Below, in pieces: positions 54,894 to 64,000 of a stretch of DNA of 64,000 nt. The notes below the pieces were generated by a model. That model saw nothing but the letters and a program-made list of their open reading frames with translations, did no database searches and was not told where the DNA came from. A program made the translations under genes and the position numbers. Position 1 is the stretch's first letter. Each line of letters begins with the position of its first letter. The DNA is from Rhodoferax sediminis (GTDB taxonomy: Bacteria; Pseudomonadota; Gammaproteobacteria; Burkholderiales; Burkholderiaceae_C): NCBI RefSeq assembly GCF_006970865.1, contig NZ_CP035503.1:1253001-1317000 (forward strand). Direction: 5' to 3'.

Positions 54894-55904
54894 ATGGCGA
54901 CGGTTCAGGTGGCGGTGTGGGTGGTTGTGCTGCTGGTGGTGATGGCGCTCGTCTTTGACTTCCTGAACGGATTTCACGATGCGGCCAATGCCATTGCCAC
55001 CGTGGTCTCGACCGGGGTGCTCAAGCCGAGTCAGGCCGTGGTGTTCGCGGCTTTTTTCAACTTTGTGGCTCTCTTTGTTTTTCACCTGAGCGTGGCGGCT
55101 ACGGTGGGCAAAGGCATTGCCGATCCGGGCGTGGTGGATGTGCACGTGGTGTTCGGAGCCTTGATCGGCGCCATCTGCTGGAACCTGATTACCTGGTACT
55201 ACGGCATTCCCAGCAGTTCCTCGCATGCCTTGATTGGTGGCATCGTGGGTGCGGTTATCGCCAAGGCCGGGACCGGCTCGCTGGTCAGCTCGGGTATCGG
55301 GAAAACCGTGCTGTTCATTTTTGTCTCGCCGCTGCTCGGATTTTTGCTGGGCTCCCTGATGATGGTGGCGGTCGCCTGGACGTTCCGGCGCGCCACACCG
55401 TCCAGAGTGGACCGGTGGTTCCGGCGCGCGCAGCTGTTCTCTGCCGGGGCTTACAGCCTGGGCCACGGCGGCAACGATGCGCAAAAAACCATTGGCATCA
55501 TCTGGATGCTGCTGATTGCCACAGGCCACGCGGCGGCGTCGGACAGCTCGCCACCGTTCTGGACCATTGCGAGCTGCTACACGGCCATCGCGGCCGGCAC
55601 CATGTTCGGTGGCTGGCGCATCGTCAAGACCATGGGGCAAAAAATCACCAAGCTCAAGCCCGTGGGCGGCTTTTGTGCCGAAACGGGCGGTGCCCTGACG
55701 CTGTTCCTGGCCACTTTGCTGGGAATTCCGGTCTCCACCACGCACACCATCACGGGCGCGATCGTGGGTGTCGGCGCCACCCGGCGTGCCAGCGCCGTGC
55801 GCTGGGGCGTGGCGGGCAATATCGTCTGGGCCTGGATCTTCACCATTCCGGCCAGCGCCTTTGTCGCGGCCGTCGCCTGGTGGGTCAGCTGGCGCCTGTT
55901 CTGA
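54894..55904 (+). CDS. Low-affinity inorganic phosphate transporter (Pit)
   Basis: A 336-residue membrane protein with about ten hydrophobic segments. The two inverted repeats carry the family signatures FLNGFHDAANAIATVVSTGV and SLGHGGNDAQKTIGIIWML, and GIPSSSSHALIGGI and GIPVSTTHTITGAI occur in each half. It imports phosphate as a metal-phosphate complex driven by protons. Confidence 0.93.
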   Translation: MATVQVAVWVVVLLVVMALVFDFLNGFHDAANAIATVVSTGVLKPSQAVVFAAFFNFVALFVFHLSVAATVGKGIADPGVVDVHVVFGALIGAICWNLITWYYGIPSSSSHALIGGIVGAVIAKAGTGSLVSSGIGKTVLFIFVSPLLGFLLGSLMMVAVAWTFRRATPSRVDRWFRRAQLFSAGAYSLGHGGNDAQKTIGIIWMLLIATGHAAASDSSPPFWTIASCYTAIAAGTMFGGWRIVKTMGQKITKLKPVGGFCAETGGALTLFLATLLGIPVSTTHTITGAIVGVGATRRASAVRWGVAGNIVWAWIFTIPASAFVAAVAWWVSWRLF

Positions 55905-55914
55905 CCGGTCCCCG

Positions 55915-56361
55915 CTACTGGCTGATTTTGTGCGCTTCCGCGATCTGGTATTCGAAATAGTGCTGGAAGCTGAACACAATACTCGCCATCAGCACACTGG
56001 TGCCGATCAGCAGCGACAGCACAATGGCCCCGATGGTGAACCAGTTGGTGTGTCCGGGCGCTGCATCTTCGGCGGCCGCCGCGTTGAATTTGGCGTTCCA
56101 TTTCTCGGGCGTCATGAGGCCGAAGACAATTGCGGTCAGCGCGCAGCCGGCGATGGTGAAGCCGACAAACGGAATCAACACCCAGCTCCACTGGTCGTCC
56201 AGCCCGAACTGCCGCGCACGTTCGATGCCGTACAGGCCGAGCACGGTCGGAAGCGGCAGCAGCCAGCCCATCAGGTCGCGCAGGCCGTGCAGATAAAAGC
56301 GGTGCAGGCCCAAAGGGCCGCCCAGGAATGCCAGCCACGCGGCGATGGTTTTGTTTTTCAT
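55915..56361 (-). CDS. TM2-like small membrane protein
   Basis: A 148-residue protein with about four hydrophobic segments. AAWLAFLGGPLGLHRFYLHG resembles the TM2 domain motif (GxxGxHRFYLG). The C-terminal half carries one long helix and an amphipathic end. No function is assigned. Its ATG overlaps the stop of the GNAT gene (ATGA), so the two are co-translated. Convergent with pit. Confidence 0.7.
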   Translation of the reverse strand: MKNKTIAAWLAFLGGPLGLHRFYLHGLRDLMGWLLPLPTVLGLYGIERARQFGLDDQWSWVLIPFVGFTIAGCALTAIVFGLMTPEKWNAKFNAAAAEDAAPGHTNWFTIGAIVLSLLIGTSVLMASIVFSFQHYFEYQIAEAHKISQ

Positions 56362-56927
56362 AGGGCGGGATTATGGCGGGTCTGATTTTCCTGCTCGTCG
56401 GGTGGCCGGGAATCCCCCACACCCAGCGCCTTTTCCATCAGGACGACATCGAGCCAGTGGTCGAACTTCCAGCCGCACGACTTGATCACACCGACGTGCG
56501 CGAAGCCCGCAGAGCGATGCACGCCGATGGAGCCCGCATTGGCCGAGTCGCCAATCACGGCAATCAGCTTGCGCACGCCCGCGCTTTCTGCCTGCGCTGC
56601 CAGTTCCGCCAGCAGGGCGCGGCCGAGCCCCTGGCCGTGACTGCCGGGGGCCAGGTAGATCGAGTCCTCGGCCGAGAAGCGGTAGGCGGGGCGCGGCTTG
56701 AACCAGTTGCAATAGGCGAAGCCAATGACCTGGCCCGCTTGCTCCGCCACCAGGTAGGGCAGGCCCCTGGCCAGCACATCGGCGCGTCGGGCGGTCATGT
56801 CGGCCTCGGTGGGCGGGTCGATCTCGAAGGTGCCGGTGCCGTGCAGCACGTGATGGGTGTAAATGGCCGTGGTGGCGGCGACATCGTCGCTGCGGCTGGG
56901 GCGGATCAGGCAGGAGGTGGGAGGCAT
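56358..56927 (-). CDS. GNAT acetyltransferase, phosphinothricin/methionine-sulfoximine type
   Basis: A 189-residue acetyltransferase. I use the ATG at 56927 (MPPTSCLIRPSRSDD). The acetyl-CoA loop HGQGLGRALL and the family region IYTHHVLHGTGTFEIDPPT resemble the Pat/Bar/YncA group that acetylates methionine sulfoximine and related amines. The actual substrate is unknown. It is divergent from rpsP. Confidence 0.85.
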   Translation of the reverse strand: MPPTSCLIRPSRSDDVAATTAIYTHHVLHGTGTFEIDPPTEADMTARRADVLARGLPYLVAEQAGQVIGFAYCNWFKPRPAYRFSAEDSIYLAPGSHGQGLGRALLAELAAQAESAGVRKLIAVIGDSANAGSIGVHRSAGFAHVGVIKSCGWKFDHWLDVVLMEKALGVGDSRPPDEQENQTRHNPAL

Positions 56928-56942
56928 AAGAGTCAAAAACGA

Positions 56943-56948
56943 TATAAT
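56943..56948 (+). promoter_or_regulatory. -10 box of the rpsP operon
   Basis: A perfect TATAAT, 124 bases before the rpsP ATG, leaving a long leader for this ribosomal-protein operon. No matching -35 is obvious. Confidence 0.45.
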
Positions 56949-57071
56949 GGAGGGCTTTTCAGCGTGTGACTGGCCGGGTGGCCATGTTGCGTGTCTCAAC
57001 GCCGGAATATTTGGCTGCTAAACGGTTGCTCAGGGCTTGAGAGCCATTTCAATCGTTCCCAAGGATAAATC

Positions 57072-57323
57072 ATGGTTGTCATTCGTCTTTCACGCGGCGG
57101 CTCCAAAGCCCGCCCGTTTTTCAACATCGTCGTGGCCGACAAGCGCACGCGCCGCGATGGCAGCTTCATCGAGCGTATCGGTTTTTATAACCCGATCGCC
57201 AAAGACCACGAGGAAAGCATCCGCATTGCGCAGGATCGCCTGACCTACTGGACGGGCGTGGGCGCGCAGGCTTCTCCCACGGTGGATCGCCTGGTCAACC
57301 AGGCCGCCAAGAAGGCCGCGTAA
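57072..57323 (+). CDS. rpsP: 30S ribosomal protein S16
   Basis: An 83-residue protein, [20 protein letters not shown], then [14 protein letters not shown]; both typical. First gene of the rpsP-rimM-trmD-rplS cluster. AAGGA precedes the ATG. Confidence 0.97.
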   Translation: MVVIRLSRGGSKARPFFNIVVADKRTRRDGSFIERIGFYNPIAKDHEESIRIAQDRLTYWTGVGAQASPTVDRLVNQAAKKAA

Positions 57324-57361
57324 GCCGGCCGGCTTGCGCGACAGCCGCTGCGGTTCATTGC

Positions 57362-57925
57362 ATGCTGCCCGGCCTGGAACCCGCTGAATTACCAGCGGAC
57401 GCCATCGAAGTCGGGCGCATCCTGGACGCCTGGGGCATCAAGGGCTGGTTCAAGGTCCTGCCCCACAGCGCTTCGCCCGAGGCGCTTTTTTCTTCCAAAC
57501 GCTGGTACCTGCTGCCCTCCGAGAAAGTTGCGAAAACCTTTACCGGTACCGCCTTGCTGCGCGTGCGCGAGGCCAAGGAGCACTCTGGCACCATCGTGGC
57601 CAGCGCCAGGGAAGTCGACGACCGCGAGGGCGCCGAGGCGCTCAAGGGGGCGCGCATCTTCGTGCCGCGCTCGAGTTTTCCCACCGCCAACAAAGACGAG
57701 TACTATTGGGTCGACCTGATTGGCCTGGACGTGCTCAACCGCGAAGGCGTGGCGCTGGGGCAGGTGACGGAGCTGCTCTCCACCGGCGCGCAGACCGTGC
57801 TGGTGATCGGCTACACGCAGGACGGCAAGGCACAAGAACGGATGGTGCCGTTCGTGTCGGCCTACGTCGATAACGTGGATCTGCCGGCGCGGCGCATCAC
57901 CGTCGACTGGCAGCCGGATTACTAA
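57362..57925 (+). CDS. rimM: Ribosome maturation factor RimM
   Basis: A 187-residue 16S rRNA-processing factor that binds S19. The N-terminal RimM domain (IEVGRILDAWGIKGWFKVLP) and C-terminal PRC barrel (YYWVDLIGLDVLNREGVALG) are clear. Lies between rpsP and trmD. Confidence 0.96.
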   Translation: MLPGLEPAELPADAIEVGRILDAWGIKGWFKVLPHSASPEALFSSKRWYLLPSEKVAKTFTGTALLRVREAKEHSGTIVASAREVDDREGAEALKGARIFVPRSSFPTANKDEYYWVDLIGLDVLNREGVALGQVTELLSTGAQTVLVIGYTQDGKAQERMVPFVSAYVDNVDLPARRITVDWQPDY

Positions 57926-57941
57926 AATTCAACATCGCGCC

Positions 57942-58688
57942 ATGCGCTTCGATGTCATCACGCTGTTTCCCGAGCTGTTTGCGCCTTTCGTGGCCAGCGG
58001 TGTGACGCGCCGCGCCTACGAATCCGGACAGATCGAACTGCGGTTGTGGAGTCCGCGCGATTTCGCCGAGGGCAACTACCGCCGCGTGGACGACCGCCCG
58101 TTTGGCGGCGGCCCCGGCATGGTGATGCTGGCGCAGCCGCTGGCGCAGTGCCTGCAGGCGATCCGGGCCGAGCGCGGCGCTGCCGCCCCGGTGGTGCTGT
58201 TCTCGCCCGTGGGGCCGCCACTCGATCACGCGGGCGTGGCGCGCTGGTCCACCAGCACCGGCGCGGTGCTGGTGTGCGGACGCTACGAGGGCATCGACCA
58301 GCGCTTCATCGACGCGCATGTGGATGTGCAGATCAGCCTGGGCGACTTTGTGCTGTCGGGCGGCGAGATCGCGGCCATCGCGCTGCTGGACGCCGTGGCG
58401 CGGCTGCAGCCCGGCGTGCTCCACGACGAGGGCAGCCACCAGTTCGACAGCTTCAACCCCGAACTCGACGGCCTGCTCGATTGCCCCCACTACACGCGGC
58501 CCGAAGAGTGGGCGGGCCGCAAGGTGCCACAGGCGCTGATGTCGGGCCACCATGGACAGATCGAGCGCTGGCGGCGCGACCGGCGCCTTGAAATCACCGC
58601 CCGGCAGCGCCCGGACCTGATCGAGGCGGCCCGCGCCGCGGGGCGGCTGGACCTGCGGGATGAAGCCTTTCTGGCGGGGACGCCTTAG
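57942..58688 (+). CDS. trmD: tRNA (guanine-37-N1)-methyltransferase
   Basis: A 248-residue SPOUT methyltransferase. MRFDVITLFPELFAPF, RPFGGGPGMVMLAQPL, CGRYEGIDQRFID and SLGDFVLSGGEIAAI contain the trefoil-knot SAM site. It methylates G37 to prevent frameshifting. Confidence 0.97.
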   Translation: MRFDVITLFPELFAPFVASGVTRRAYESGQIELRLWSPRDFAEGNYRRVDDRPFGGGPGMVMLAQPLAQCLQAIRAERGAAAPVVLFSPVGPPLDHAGVARWSTSTGAVLVCGRYEGIDQRFIDAHVDVQISLGDFVLSGGEIAAIALLDAVARLQPGVLHDEGSHQFDSFNPELDGLLDCPHYTRPEEWAGRKVPQALMSGHHGQIERWRRDRRLEITARQRPDLIEAARAAGRLDLRDEAFLAGTP

Positions 58689-58720
58689 TCGCAAGCTTAA
58701 GGCCGGCGGCTTTATATTGC

Positions 58721-58726
58721 TATAAT
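58721..58726 (+). promoter_or_regulatory. -10 box upstream of rplS
   Basis: A perfect TATAAT within TTGCTATAATTAAAGG, 103 bases before the rplS ATG. It suggests rplS has its own promoter as well as operon read-through. Confidence 0.45.
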
Positions 58727-58828
58727 TAAAGGCTTTTCGATCCTCTGGCCGGCCGCTTTGACGCATATTGCCCAGCAAATGCCGACAAGCCTTCCAGTGC
58801 AGCGCGGCCACGATCGAGTGAGGAAACC

Positions 58829-59215
58829 ATGAACCTGATTGAAACTCTAGAGCAGGAAGAGATTGCCCGTCTGGGCAAGAAGATCCCCGCATTTTCCCCC
58901 GGCGACACGGTCATCGTGAGCGTCAAAGTGGTCGAAGGCACCCGCAAGCGTGTGCAGGCCTATGAAGGCGTGGTGATCGCCAAGCGCAATCGCGGCCTGA
59001 ACAGCGGCTTCACGGTGCGCAAGATCTCCAGCGGCGAAGGCGTCGAGCGCACCTTCCAGACCTACAGCCCCCTGATTGCCGGTATCGAAGTCAAGCGCCG
59101 CGGCGACGTGCGCCGCGCCAAGCTGTACTACCTGCGCGAACGCAGCGGCAAGTCGGCGCGCATCAAGGAAAAGCTTCCGTCCCGGGCCAAGGCCGCCGCT
59201 GCTGCTGCCGTCTAA
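58829..59215 (+). CDS. rplS: 50S ribosomal protein L19
   Basis: A 128-residue protein with [40 protein letters not shown] and [19 protein letters not shown], all standard, and an Ala-rich tail. Followed by a strong terminator, ending the cluster. Confidence 0.97.
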   Translation: MNLIETLEQEEIARLGKKIPAFSPGDTVIVSVKVVEGTRKRVQAYEGVVIAKRNRGLNSGFTVRKISSGEGVERTFQTYSPLIAGIEVKRRGDVRRAKLYYLRERSGKSARIKEKLPSRAKAAAAAAV

Positions 59216-59234
59216 AGCCAGCTTCCCCGCACAA

Positions 59235-59271
59235 GAGGCCGCTGCAGCATTTGCTGGTAGCGGCCTTTTTT
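59235..59271 (+). terminator. Rho-independent terminator after rplS
   Basis: AGGCCGCT/AGCGGCCT stem extended by partial pairing, followed by TTTTTT, 20 bases after the stop. Confidence 0.8.
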
Positions 59272-59310
59272 ATTTCTCAAGGCCTGCACCACTTGTCCTC
59301 CACGCCCTTC

Positions 59311-59991
59311 ATGCCGCTCTCGGGGCTGCCGAATTTCGATCCGCGCCGGATTCCCGTGGACCGCATCGACACCGGCCTGCCCGCCGTGGGCCGCGAGCGG
59401 CTGCAGCCCGATGCCCTGCAGCAGCGCTTTGCCCATCCGCCGCGCTGGCAGCCGGAAGTGGCGGTGGAAAAGAAATTCACCGACCGCCTGCCGGCGCATG
59501 CCTCGGTGCTGCTGGCCGTGGTCATGCGTGACCAGCCCACGGTGCTGTTGACCGAGCGCACGGCACACCTGTCCACCCATTCGGGGCAGATCGCGTTTCC
59601 GGGCGGCAAGGTCGATGACACCGATGCCGATGCCGCCGCCACGGCGCTGCGCGAGGCGCACGAGGAGGTAGGCCTGGACGAGCGCAACATCGAGGTCATC
59701 GGCACCCTGCCGATCTACGTCACCGGCAGCGCCTTCATCATTACGCCCGTGGTGGCGCTGGTGCGCCCGGGCTTTGTGCTGCATCCCAATCCGGACGAAG
59801 TGGCCGATGCGTTCGAGGTGCCGCTGGAGTTTCTGATGAACCCGGCGAATCACCACCTGCAGGCTTTCGAGTGGGAAGGGACGCGCCGCGAGTGGTTCTC
59901 GATGCCTTACCAGGACCACGGCAAGGAGCGCTTTATCTGGGGCGCCACAGCCGGCATGCTGCGCAACTTTTACCGCTTCCTGTCGGCTTGA
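59311..59991 (+). CDS. NUDIX hydrolase, CoA pyrophosphatase type
   Basis: A 226-residue enzyme, start at the ATG at 59311. The Nudix box is GGKVDDTDADAAATALREAHEEVGL-type (Gly at 114, catalytic REAHEEVG), and the flanking LSTHSGQIAFPGGK is the UPF0035 motif of CoA pyrophosphatases. It probably hydrolyses CoA or derivatives. Confidence 0.9.
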   Translation: MPLSGLPNFDPRRIPVDRIDTGLPAVGRERLQPDALQQRFAHPPRWQPEVAVEKKFTDRLPAHASVLLAVVMRDQPTVLLTERTAHLSTHSGQIAFPGGKVDDTDADAAATALREAHEEVGLDERNIEVIGTLPIYVTGSAFIITPVVALVRPGFVLHPNPDEVADAFEVPLEFLMNPANHHLQAFEWEGTRREWFSMPYQDHGKERFIWGATAGMLRNFYRFLSA

Positions 59992-60041
59992 ACGGCAGGG
60001 CTGGATCGCGAATCGCCATCGCCGCTCGTTATGATGCGTCC

Positions 60042-61028
60042 ATGAGTTTCTTCGCCATTTTGTTCGCCTTGCTGATCGAGCAGGTTCGTCCATTGGCGCC
60101 TGGCAATCCGTTTCACACCGGTTTGCGCCGATGGGCGCGCTGGGTCAGCCGCAATTTCGACGCGGGCAAGCCGCACCATGGCTGGGTCGCCTGGAGCCTG
60201 GCCACCGTGCTGCCCTCGCTGCTGACGCTGGGCGTCCACTGGCTGCTGGTGTGGGGCCTGGGCTGGCCCTTTGCCGTGTTGTGGCATGTGGCGGTGCTCT
60301 ACGTCACGCTCGGTTTTCGCCAGTTCAGCCACCATTTCACCGATATCCGGGACGCGCTGGACGAGGGCGATGAAACGCAGGCCCGCGCCGTGCTGGCGCG
60401 ATGGCAGCAGGTCGATGCAGCCGACCTGCCGCGCAGCGAGATCGTGCGCCACGTGATCGAATATTCGGTGCTGGCGGCGCACCGCCATGTGTTTGGTGTG
60501 CTGGCCTGGTATTCGGTGCTGGCGGCCTTTGGCCTGGGTCCGACCGGTGCCGTGTTCTACCGCATGAGCGAATTCGTGTCGCGCTACTGGAAATACAAGA
60601 GCAATGCCCAGAACCAGCTCGCCAGCCCCGCCTTGCAAGGCGCGGCGGCCAGCGCCTGGATGGTGGTGGACTGGCTGCCGGCGCGCCTCACGGCACTGAG
60701 TTTTGCCGTGGTTGGCAGCTTTGAAGAAGCCATCGACGGCTGGCGCAACTATGCCCAGCGCTTCCCCAGCGACAACGATGGCGTGATCCTTGCGGCCACC
60801 GCCGGCGCGGTCAATGTGCGGCTCGGCGGCGAGGCCTTGAGGGCCTCGTTTGCGCAAGCGCCAAACCCGGGCTTCGAGGCCACGGCCGACCAGCAGGACA
60901 GCATCTCGACCCCCGGGCGCGAGCCGGAAGTGGCGCACCTGCGCAGCATCGTGGGACTGGTCTGGCGCTCGGTCGTGATGTGGATGGTGCTGCTTGCGCT
61001 GCTAACGATGGCACGGCTGCTCGGCTGA
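60042..61028 (+). CDS. CobD/CbiB family membrane protein
   Basis: A 328-residue protein with four or five hydrophobic segments. [11 protein letters not shown] and the spread of helices resemble CobD/CbiB (adenosylcobinamide-phosphate synthase) and AmpE. No other cobalamin gene is near, so this copy may have a different function. Start at the ATG at 60042. It sits between the NUDIX gene and hisC. Confidence 0.7.
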   Translation: MSFFAILFALLIEQVRPLAPGNPFHTGLRRWARWVSRNFDAGKPHHGWVAWSLATVLPSLLTLGVHWLLVWGLGWPFAVLWHVAVLYVTLGFRQFSHHFTDIRDALDEGDETQARAVLARWQQVDAADLPRSEIVRHVIEYSVLAAHRHVFGVLAWYSVLAAFGLGPTGAVFYRMSEFVSRYWKYKSNAQNQLASPALQGAAASAWMVVDWLPARLTALSFAVVGSFEEAIDGWRNYAQRFPSDNDGVILAATAGAVNVRLGGEALRASFAQAPNPGFEATADQQDSISTPGREPEVAHLRSIVGLVWRSVVMWMVLLALLTMARLLG

Positions 61029-61035
61029 TATTCGA

Positions 61036-61095
61036 CGTTTTTGAGTCAAAACACTCCGTAGCCCTTATGGGGTATTCGGTACCTGCTATAAATTC
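61036..61095. repeat. Dispersed short repeat upstream of hisC
   Basis: CTCCGTAGCCCTTATGGGG and ACCTGCTATAAATTCTGG. A full intergenic copy that ends in the hisC ribosome-binding site (GGAG). Confidence 0.65.
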
Positions 61096-61105
61096 TGGAG
61101 CAAAT

Positions 61106-62188
61106 GTGAACCCGGAAGAAACCTTCTGGAGTCCCGCCATCCGCGGCCTCGTGCCCTATGTGCCGGGCGAGCAGCCGAAAATTCCCAACCTGGTCAAGCT
61201 CAACACCAACGAGAACCCGTACCCGCCGTCGCCGCGCGTGGTGCAGGCCATCGCCGCGGCCGCGCGCCAGGACCTGCAGCTGTACCCGGACCCGCGCGCC
61301 ACGGCGCTGCGCGAGGCGGTGGCGGCGCATCACGGCATCCACGCAGATCAGGTGTTTGCGGGCAACGGCTCGGACGAGGTGCTGGCGCACGCGTTCTTCG
61401 CCTTCTTCCGCCACGACCGTCCGCTCTTGATGCCCGACGTCACCTACAGCTTCTACCAGGTGTTTTGCGGCCTGTATGGCATCGCCTTCGAGGCCGTGCC
61501 GCTGAACGCGCAGATGCAGATCCAGGTGGCGGATTACGCGCGCGCCGATCCGCTCGCGGTGGGCGGCGTAGTGATCGCCAATCCCAACGCGCCCACCGGC
61601 TGCGCCTTGCCGCTCGCGGCGATCGAGCAGCTGCTGCAAAGCCAGCCGCGGCGCGTGGTGCTGGTGGACGAGGCCTATGTGGACTTTGGCGGCGACAGCG
61701 CCATCCAGCTGATCGGGCGGTATCCAAACCTGCTGGTGATGCACACGCTGTCCAAGTCGCGTTCGCTGGCGGGCCTGCGCGTGGGTTTCGCGGTGGGGCA
61801 GCGGCACCTGATCGAGGCGCTGGAGCGCGTAAAGGACAGCTTCAACTCCTACCCTTTGGGCCGCCTGGCGCTGGCCGGCGCCGTGGCGGCCTATGAGGAC
61901 CACGCGCATTTCGAGCAGACCCGAACTGCCGTGATGCACAGCCGTGAAGGTTTGACGCTGGCGCTCGAAGACCTGGGTTTCGAGGTGCTGCCCTCCAGGG
62001 CCAATTTTATGTTGGTGCGGCATCCACGTCGTGACGCCGCGCTGCTGGCCGCCGCGCTGCGTGAGCGCGGTATCCTGGTGCGGCACTTCAAGCTGCCGCG
62101 CGTGGCGCAGTACCTGCGCATCAGTGTTGGCACGCCGCAGCAATGCGAGGCGCTGGTGCAGGCGCTGGGCGAGATCTTGGCGGCCTGA
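61106..62188 (+). CDS. hisC: Histidinol-phosphate aminotransferase
   Basis: A 360-residue PLP enzyme of histidine synthesis. It starts with GTG at 61106, behind TCTGGAGCAAAT; the ATG two bases earlier is out of frame and hits a stop at once. [44 protein letters not shown] and PLP lysine [15 protein letters not shown] are seen. It stands apart from other his genes, so it may be a second copy serving aromatic amino acids also. Confidence 0.92.
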   Translation: MNPEETFWSPAIRGLVPYVPGEQPKIPNLVKLNTNENPYPPSPRVVQAIAAAARQDLQLYPDPRATALREAVAAHHGIHADQVFAGNGSDEVLAHAFFAFFRHDRPLLMPDVTYSFYQVFCGLYGIAFEAVPLNAQMQIQVADYARADPLAVGGVVIANPNAPTGCALPLAAIEQLLQSQPRRVVLVDEAYVDFGGDSAIQLIGRYPNLLVMHTLSKSRSLAGLRVGFAVGQRHLIEALERVKDSFNSYPLGRLALAGAVAAYEDHAHFEQTRTAVMHSREGLTLALEDLGFEVLPSRANFMLVRHPRRDAALLAAALRERGILVRHFKLPRVAQYLRISVGTPQQCEALVQALGEILAA

Positions 62189-62190
62189 GC

Positions 62191-63138
62191 TCAGTACTTC
62201 GACTGGCTCAGTTCGGCAAACAGGTCACTATATATTTTATAGCGCCTCTCGCTGACTCCATCAGGGCTAGCGGTTGATTTTACCGCGGCGATCACGCCGC
62301 AACCCGGTTCGTGCAGATGCGTGCAGTTGTAAAACTTGCAGTTCGCCACCAGCGGTTTGAGGTCCGGCATGAACGCGGCCAGGTGCATGGCGTCGATGTG
62401 GTGCAAGCCGAATTCCTGGAAGCCGGGGGAGTCGATCAAGGCAGTGGTTCTGGCCTCGTCAACCCAGTACCAGGTCGTGCTGGTGGTGGTGTGCTTGCCC
62501 GAACTGAGCGCCTGGGAAATCTCGCCGGTGAGCGCCGCCGCGCCGGGCACCAGCAGGTTGATGAGCGTGCTCTTGCCCGCGCCCGAGGGGCCGAGCACCA
62601 GCGTGGTCTTGCCCTTGAGGTGGTCGAGCAGTGTTGACGTCGCCGCCTGTGCCGGGGGTTGGCTTGAGCCCGCCAAAGCCCTGGGCTTGAGCGCCAGCGG
62701 CAGCACGTTGTAGCCCATGCGCCGGTAGGGCGCGAGGCGGCTCCAGGTGCGCTCGAAGGGCTCCTTCAAATCGCTCTTGTTCAGCGCGATCAGGGGCGTG
62801 ATGCGCTCGGCCTCGGCGGCGATCAGCGCACGCGACAACTGGCTCTCGGAGAACTCCGGCTCGGCCGCGATCAGGATCAGGACCTGGTCCAGGTTGGCGG
62901 CGAAGGACTTGGTGCGGATTTCGTCCTGGCGATAAAACAGGTTGCGCCGCTCCTCGATCTTTTCGATCGTGCCTTCGTCCTGCGAGGCCTGCCAAAGCAC
63001 CCGATCGCCCACCACGGCCTGGCTTTTCTTGCCGCGCGGATGGCAGATCAGGCGCCGGCCGTCGGGCGTTTCCACCAAAAAATGCCGGCCATGGCCGGCG
63101 ACCACCAGTCCGCTGTGGGGCGCCGCGGCGTCGCTCAA
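62191..63138 (-). CDS. rsgA: Ribosome small-subunit-dependent GTPase A
   Basis: A 315-residue circularly permuted GTPase for 30S maturation. An OB fold (15-75) precedes G4 LNKSD, G1 [11 protein letters not shown]3 DSPG, and the zinc site [16 protein letters not shown]. Residues about 285-304, at the C terminus ([20 protein letters not shown]), are encoded by a dispersed repeat. Convergent with hisC two bases away. Confidence 0.95.
   Translation of the reverse strand: MSDAAAPHSGLVVAGHGRHFLVETPDGRRLICHPRGKKSQAVVGDRVLWQASQDEGTIEKIEERRNLFYRQDEIRTKSFAANLDQVLILIAAEPEFSESQLSRALIAAEAERITPLIALNKSDLKEPFERTWSRLAPYRRMGYNVLPLALKPRALAGSSQPPAQAATSTLLDHLKGKTTLVLGPSGAGKSTLINLLVPGAAALTGEISQALSSGKHTTTSTTWYWVDEARTTALIDSPGFQEFGLHHIDAMHLAAFMPDLKPLVANCKFYNCTHLHEPGCGVIAAVKSTASPDGVSERRYKIYSDLFAELSQSKY
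62226..62282. repeat. Dispersed short repeat, copy at the rsgA 3' end
   Basis: In reverse orientation: CCGCTAGCCCTGATGG and GGCGCTATAAAATATATAG. Read in frame through the last codons of rsgA. Confidence 0.6.
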
Positions 63139-63494
63139 GGCGAGGCCTTGGCGGCCGGCGCGCCCAAGAGCGCGTCGATCTGCGCCGCGCAGTCGAAGTC
63201 GGTCACCGAGATGCCGCCCACGTCGTGCGTGTTGAAGCGCACCACGCAGCGGTTGTAATGCACCGACAGATCGGGGTGATGGTCCTGCGCGTTGGCGATG
63301 AAGGCCACGGCGTTCACGAACGAGATGGTCTCGTAGTAATTGGCAAAGGTGTAGGTCTTCTCGATCGCCACGGCCGCGCCGTCGCCGCTGAGCTTCCAGC
63401 CTTCCAATGCGGCCAGGCGGGCTATTATTTCCGTAGCGCTCAGTGCGCGCCGGGTCTGGGCGCTCCAGTCTTTCTTTGTCAACATTGTGCTCAT
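63135..63494 (-). CDS. 4a-hydroxytetrahydrobiopterin dehydratase
   Basis: A 119-residue pterin-4a-carbinolamine dehydratase (PhhB/PCD). [20 protein letters not shown] contains the active-site His residues, followed by [15 protein letters not shown]. It recycles the biopterin cofactor of phenylalanine hydroxylase or acts in pterin metabolism. Its ATG overlaps the M48 protease stop and its stop overlaps the rsgA start. Confidence 0.93.
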   Translation of the reverse strand: MSTMLTKKDWSAQTRRALSATEIIARLAALEGWKLSGDGAAVAIEKTYTFANYYETISFVNAVAFIANAQDHHPDLSVHYNRCVVRFNTHDVGGISVTDFDCAAQIDALLGAPAAKASP

Positions 63495-64000
63495 GCAGTG
63501 ACTCCAGGGGTCATCCGCGCCAGGCGTTCGGACGCGGGCGGGTGGGAATAGTAGAACTTCACGAACAGGGGATCGGGGGTCAGCGTGGAGGCGTTGTCTT
63601 CATAGAGCTTGAGCAGGGCCGCCGACAGGTCCTGGCCGCTGGTCTGGGCCACGGCATAGGCGTCGGCCTCGAACTCGTGCTTGCGCGAGAGTTGTGCAAA
63701 CAACGGGGAGACAAAGATGGAGAACACCGGCGCCGCCAACGCGAACAGCAGCAGCGCCAAGGCGTCGTTGGGCGCAGCCATGTTGGGGCTCACGCCCAGG
63801 CCGGTGTAGAACCAGACGCGCGTGGAGAGCCAGCCCAGCAGCGCAAAGCCGGCCAGGCTGAGGGCAAACATGCCGACGATCCGCTTGATGATGTGCTTGT
63901 GCTTGAAGTGGCCCAGCTCGTGCGCCAGCACCGCGTCCACCTCGCCGGGCGAGAGCTTGGCCAGCAGCGTGTCGTAAAACACCACGCGCTTGGAGGCGCC
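63491..64000 (-). CDS. M48 family metalloprotease, C-terminal part (cut by window edge)
   Basis: The final 169 residues of a minus-strand gene whose start is outside the window. The zinc motif [11 protein letters not shown] and the downstream third ligand in EFEADAYA are present, between two or three hydrophobic helices ([35 protein letters not shown]). It is an inner-membrane protease like Ste24/CAAX endopeptidase or HtpX. Its stop overlaps the pterin dehydratase start (ATGA). Confidence 0.9.
   Translation of the reverse strand, partial: GASKRVVFYDTLLAKLSPGEVDAVLAHELGHFKHKHIIKRIVGMFALSLAGFALLGWLSTRVWFYTGLGVSPNMAAPNDALALLLFALAAPVFSIFVSPLFAQLSRKHEFEADAYAVAQTSGQDLSAALLKLYEDNASTLTPDPLFVKFYYSHPPASERLARMTPGVTA

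Noticed and set aside
51839..54895. Minus-strand open frame of 1018 codons
   Set aside because: It is antisense to the HAD gene, pcnB, folK and the DUF47 gene, all with clear family motifs. Long antisense frames are common in GC-rich DNA and this one shows no protein-like features.

Overview
The window is a GC-rich bacterial chromosome segment that reads as a member of the Comamonadaceae (order Burkholderiales; Polaromonas, Rhodoferax or Variovorax-like). The basis is protein similarity by eye, gene orders that I recall as common in Burkholderiales (mutM-GTPase-mutY, lolB-ispE-tRNA-prs-rplY-pth, purM-perM-hda-HAD-pcnB-folK, rpsP-rimM-trmD-rplS), and many copies of a short dispersed repeat with a GTAGCCCTTAT core that I associate with this family. 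Coding density is very high, most neighbours overlap by 1-4 bases, and there are no insertion sequences, prophage genes, rRNAs or CRISPR arrays.

Layout. 1-5677 (minus strand): a dipeptide/oligopeptide ABC importer (dppB, dppC, dppD, dppF, binding protein) followed by an amidase cut by the window edge. 5758-12624: a ferredoxin, then pth, rplY, prs, tRNA-Gln, ispE, lolB and a TPR protein on the minus strand, and mutM divergently. 12676-20268: a dynamin-like GTPase, mutY, rapZ, a 20-codon mini-ORF, recN, nadK and hrcA. 20292-20368: tRNA-Met.

20394-27030 is the accessory island of the window. It holds a VpsR-like sigma-54 activator co-oriented with a FapF-like outer-membrane barrel that has a coiled coil. 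Divergently, behind a near-consensus sigma-54 promoter, lie a secreted glycine-rich repeat protein, a small secreted protein, a periplasmic C39-like cysteine protease and a further secreted protein. The last two secreted proteins each carry an S-x3-L-x3-RGG motif like a double-glycine leader, on either side of the protease gene. I read this as a divergent Fap-type secreted-fibre system with a proteolytic maturation step. It is the best candidate for a little-described system here.

27083-41400: tRNA-Arg, greB, spoT, rpoZ, gmk, yicC, a Ser/Thr kinase-PP2C phosphatase pair, rph, rdgB, hemW, argF, argD, a DUF3579 protein, rpsT and murJ. 41553-47304: a catabolic operon with a TPP-dependent 2-oxo acid/acetoin dehydrogenase E1 (alpha and beta), a short-chain dehydrogenase and a TRAP transporter with fused DctQM. 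47432-64000: a SirB1-type protein, purM, an AI-2E family permease, hda, a HAD phosphatase, pcnB, folK, a PhoU-like protein with a Pit transporter, a small membrane protein, a GNAT acetyltransferase, rpsP-rimM-trmD-rplS, a NUDIX hydrolase, a CobD/CbiB-like protein, hisC, rsgA, a pterin dehydratase and a truncated M48 protease.

All function calls are from reading translated sequence; no database search was possible.
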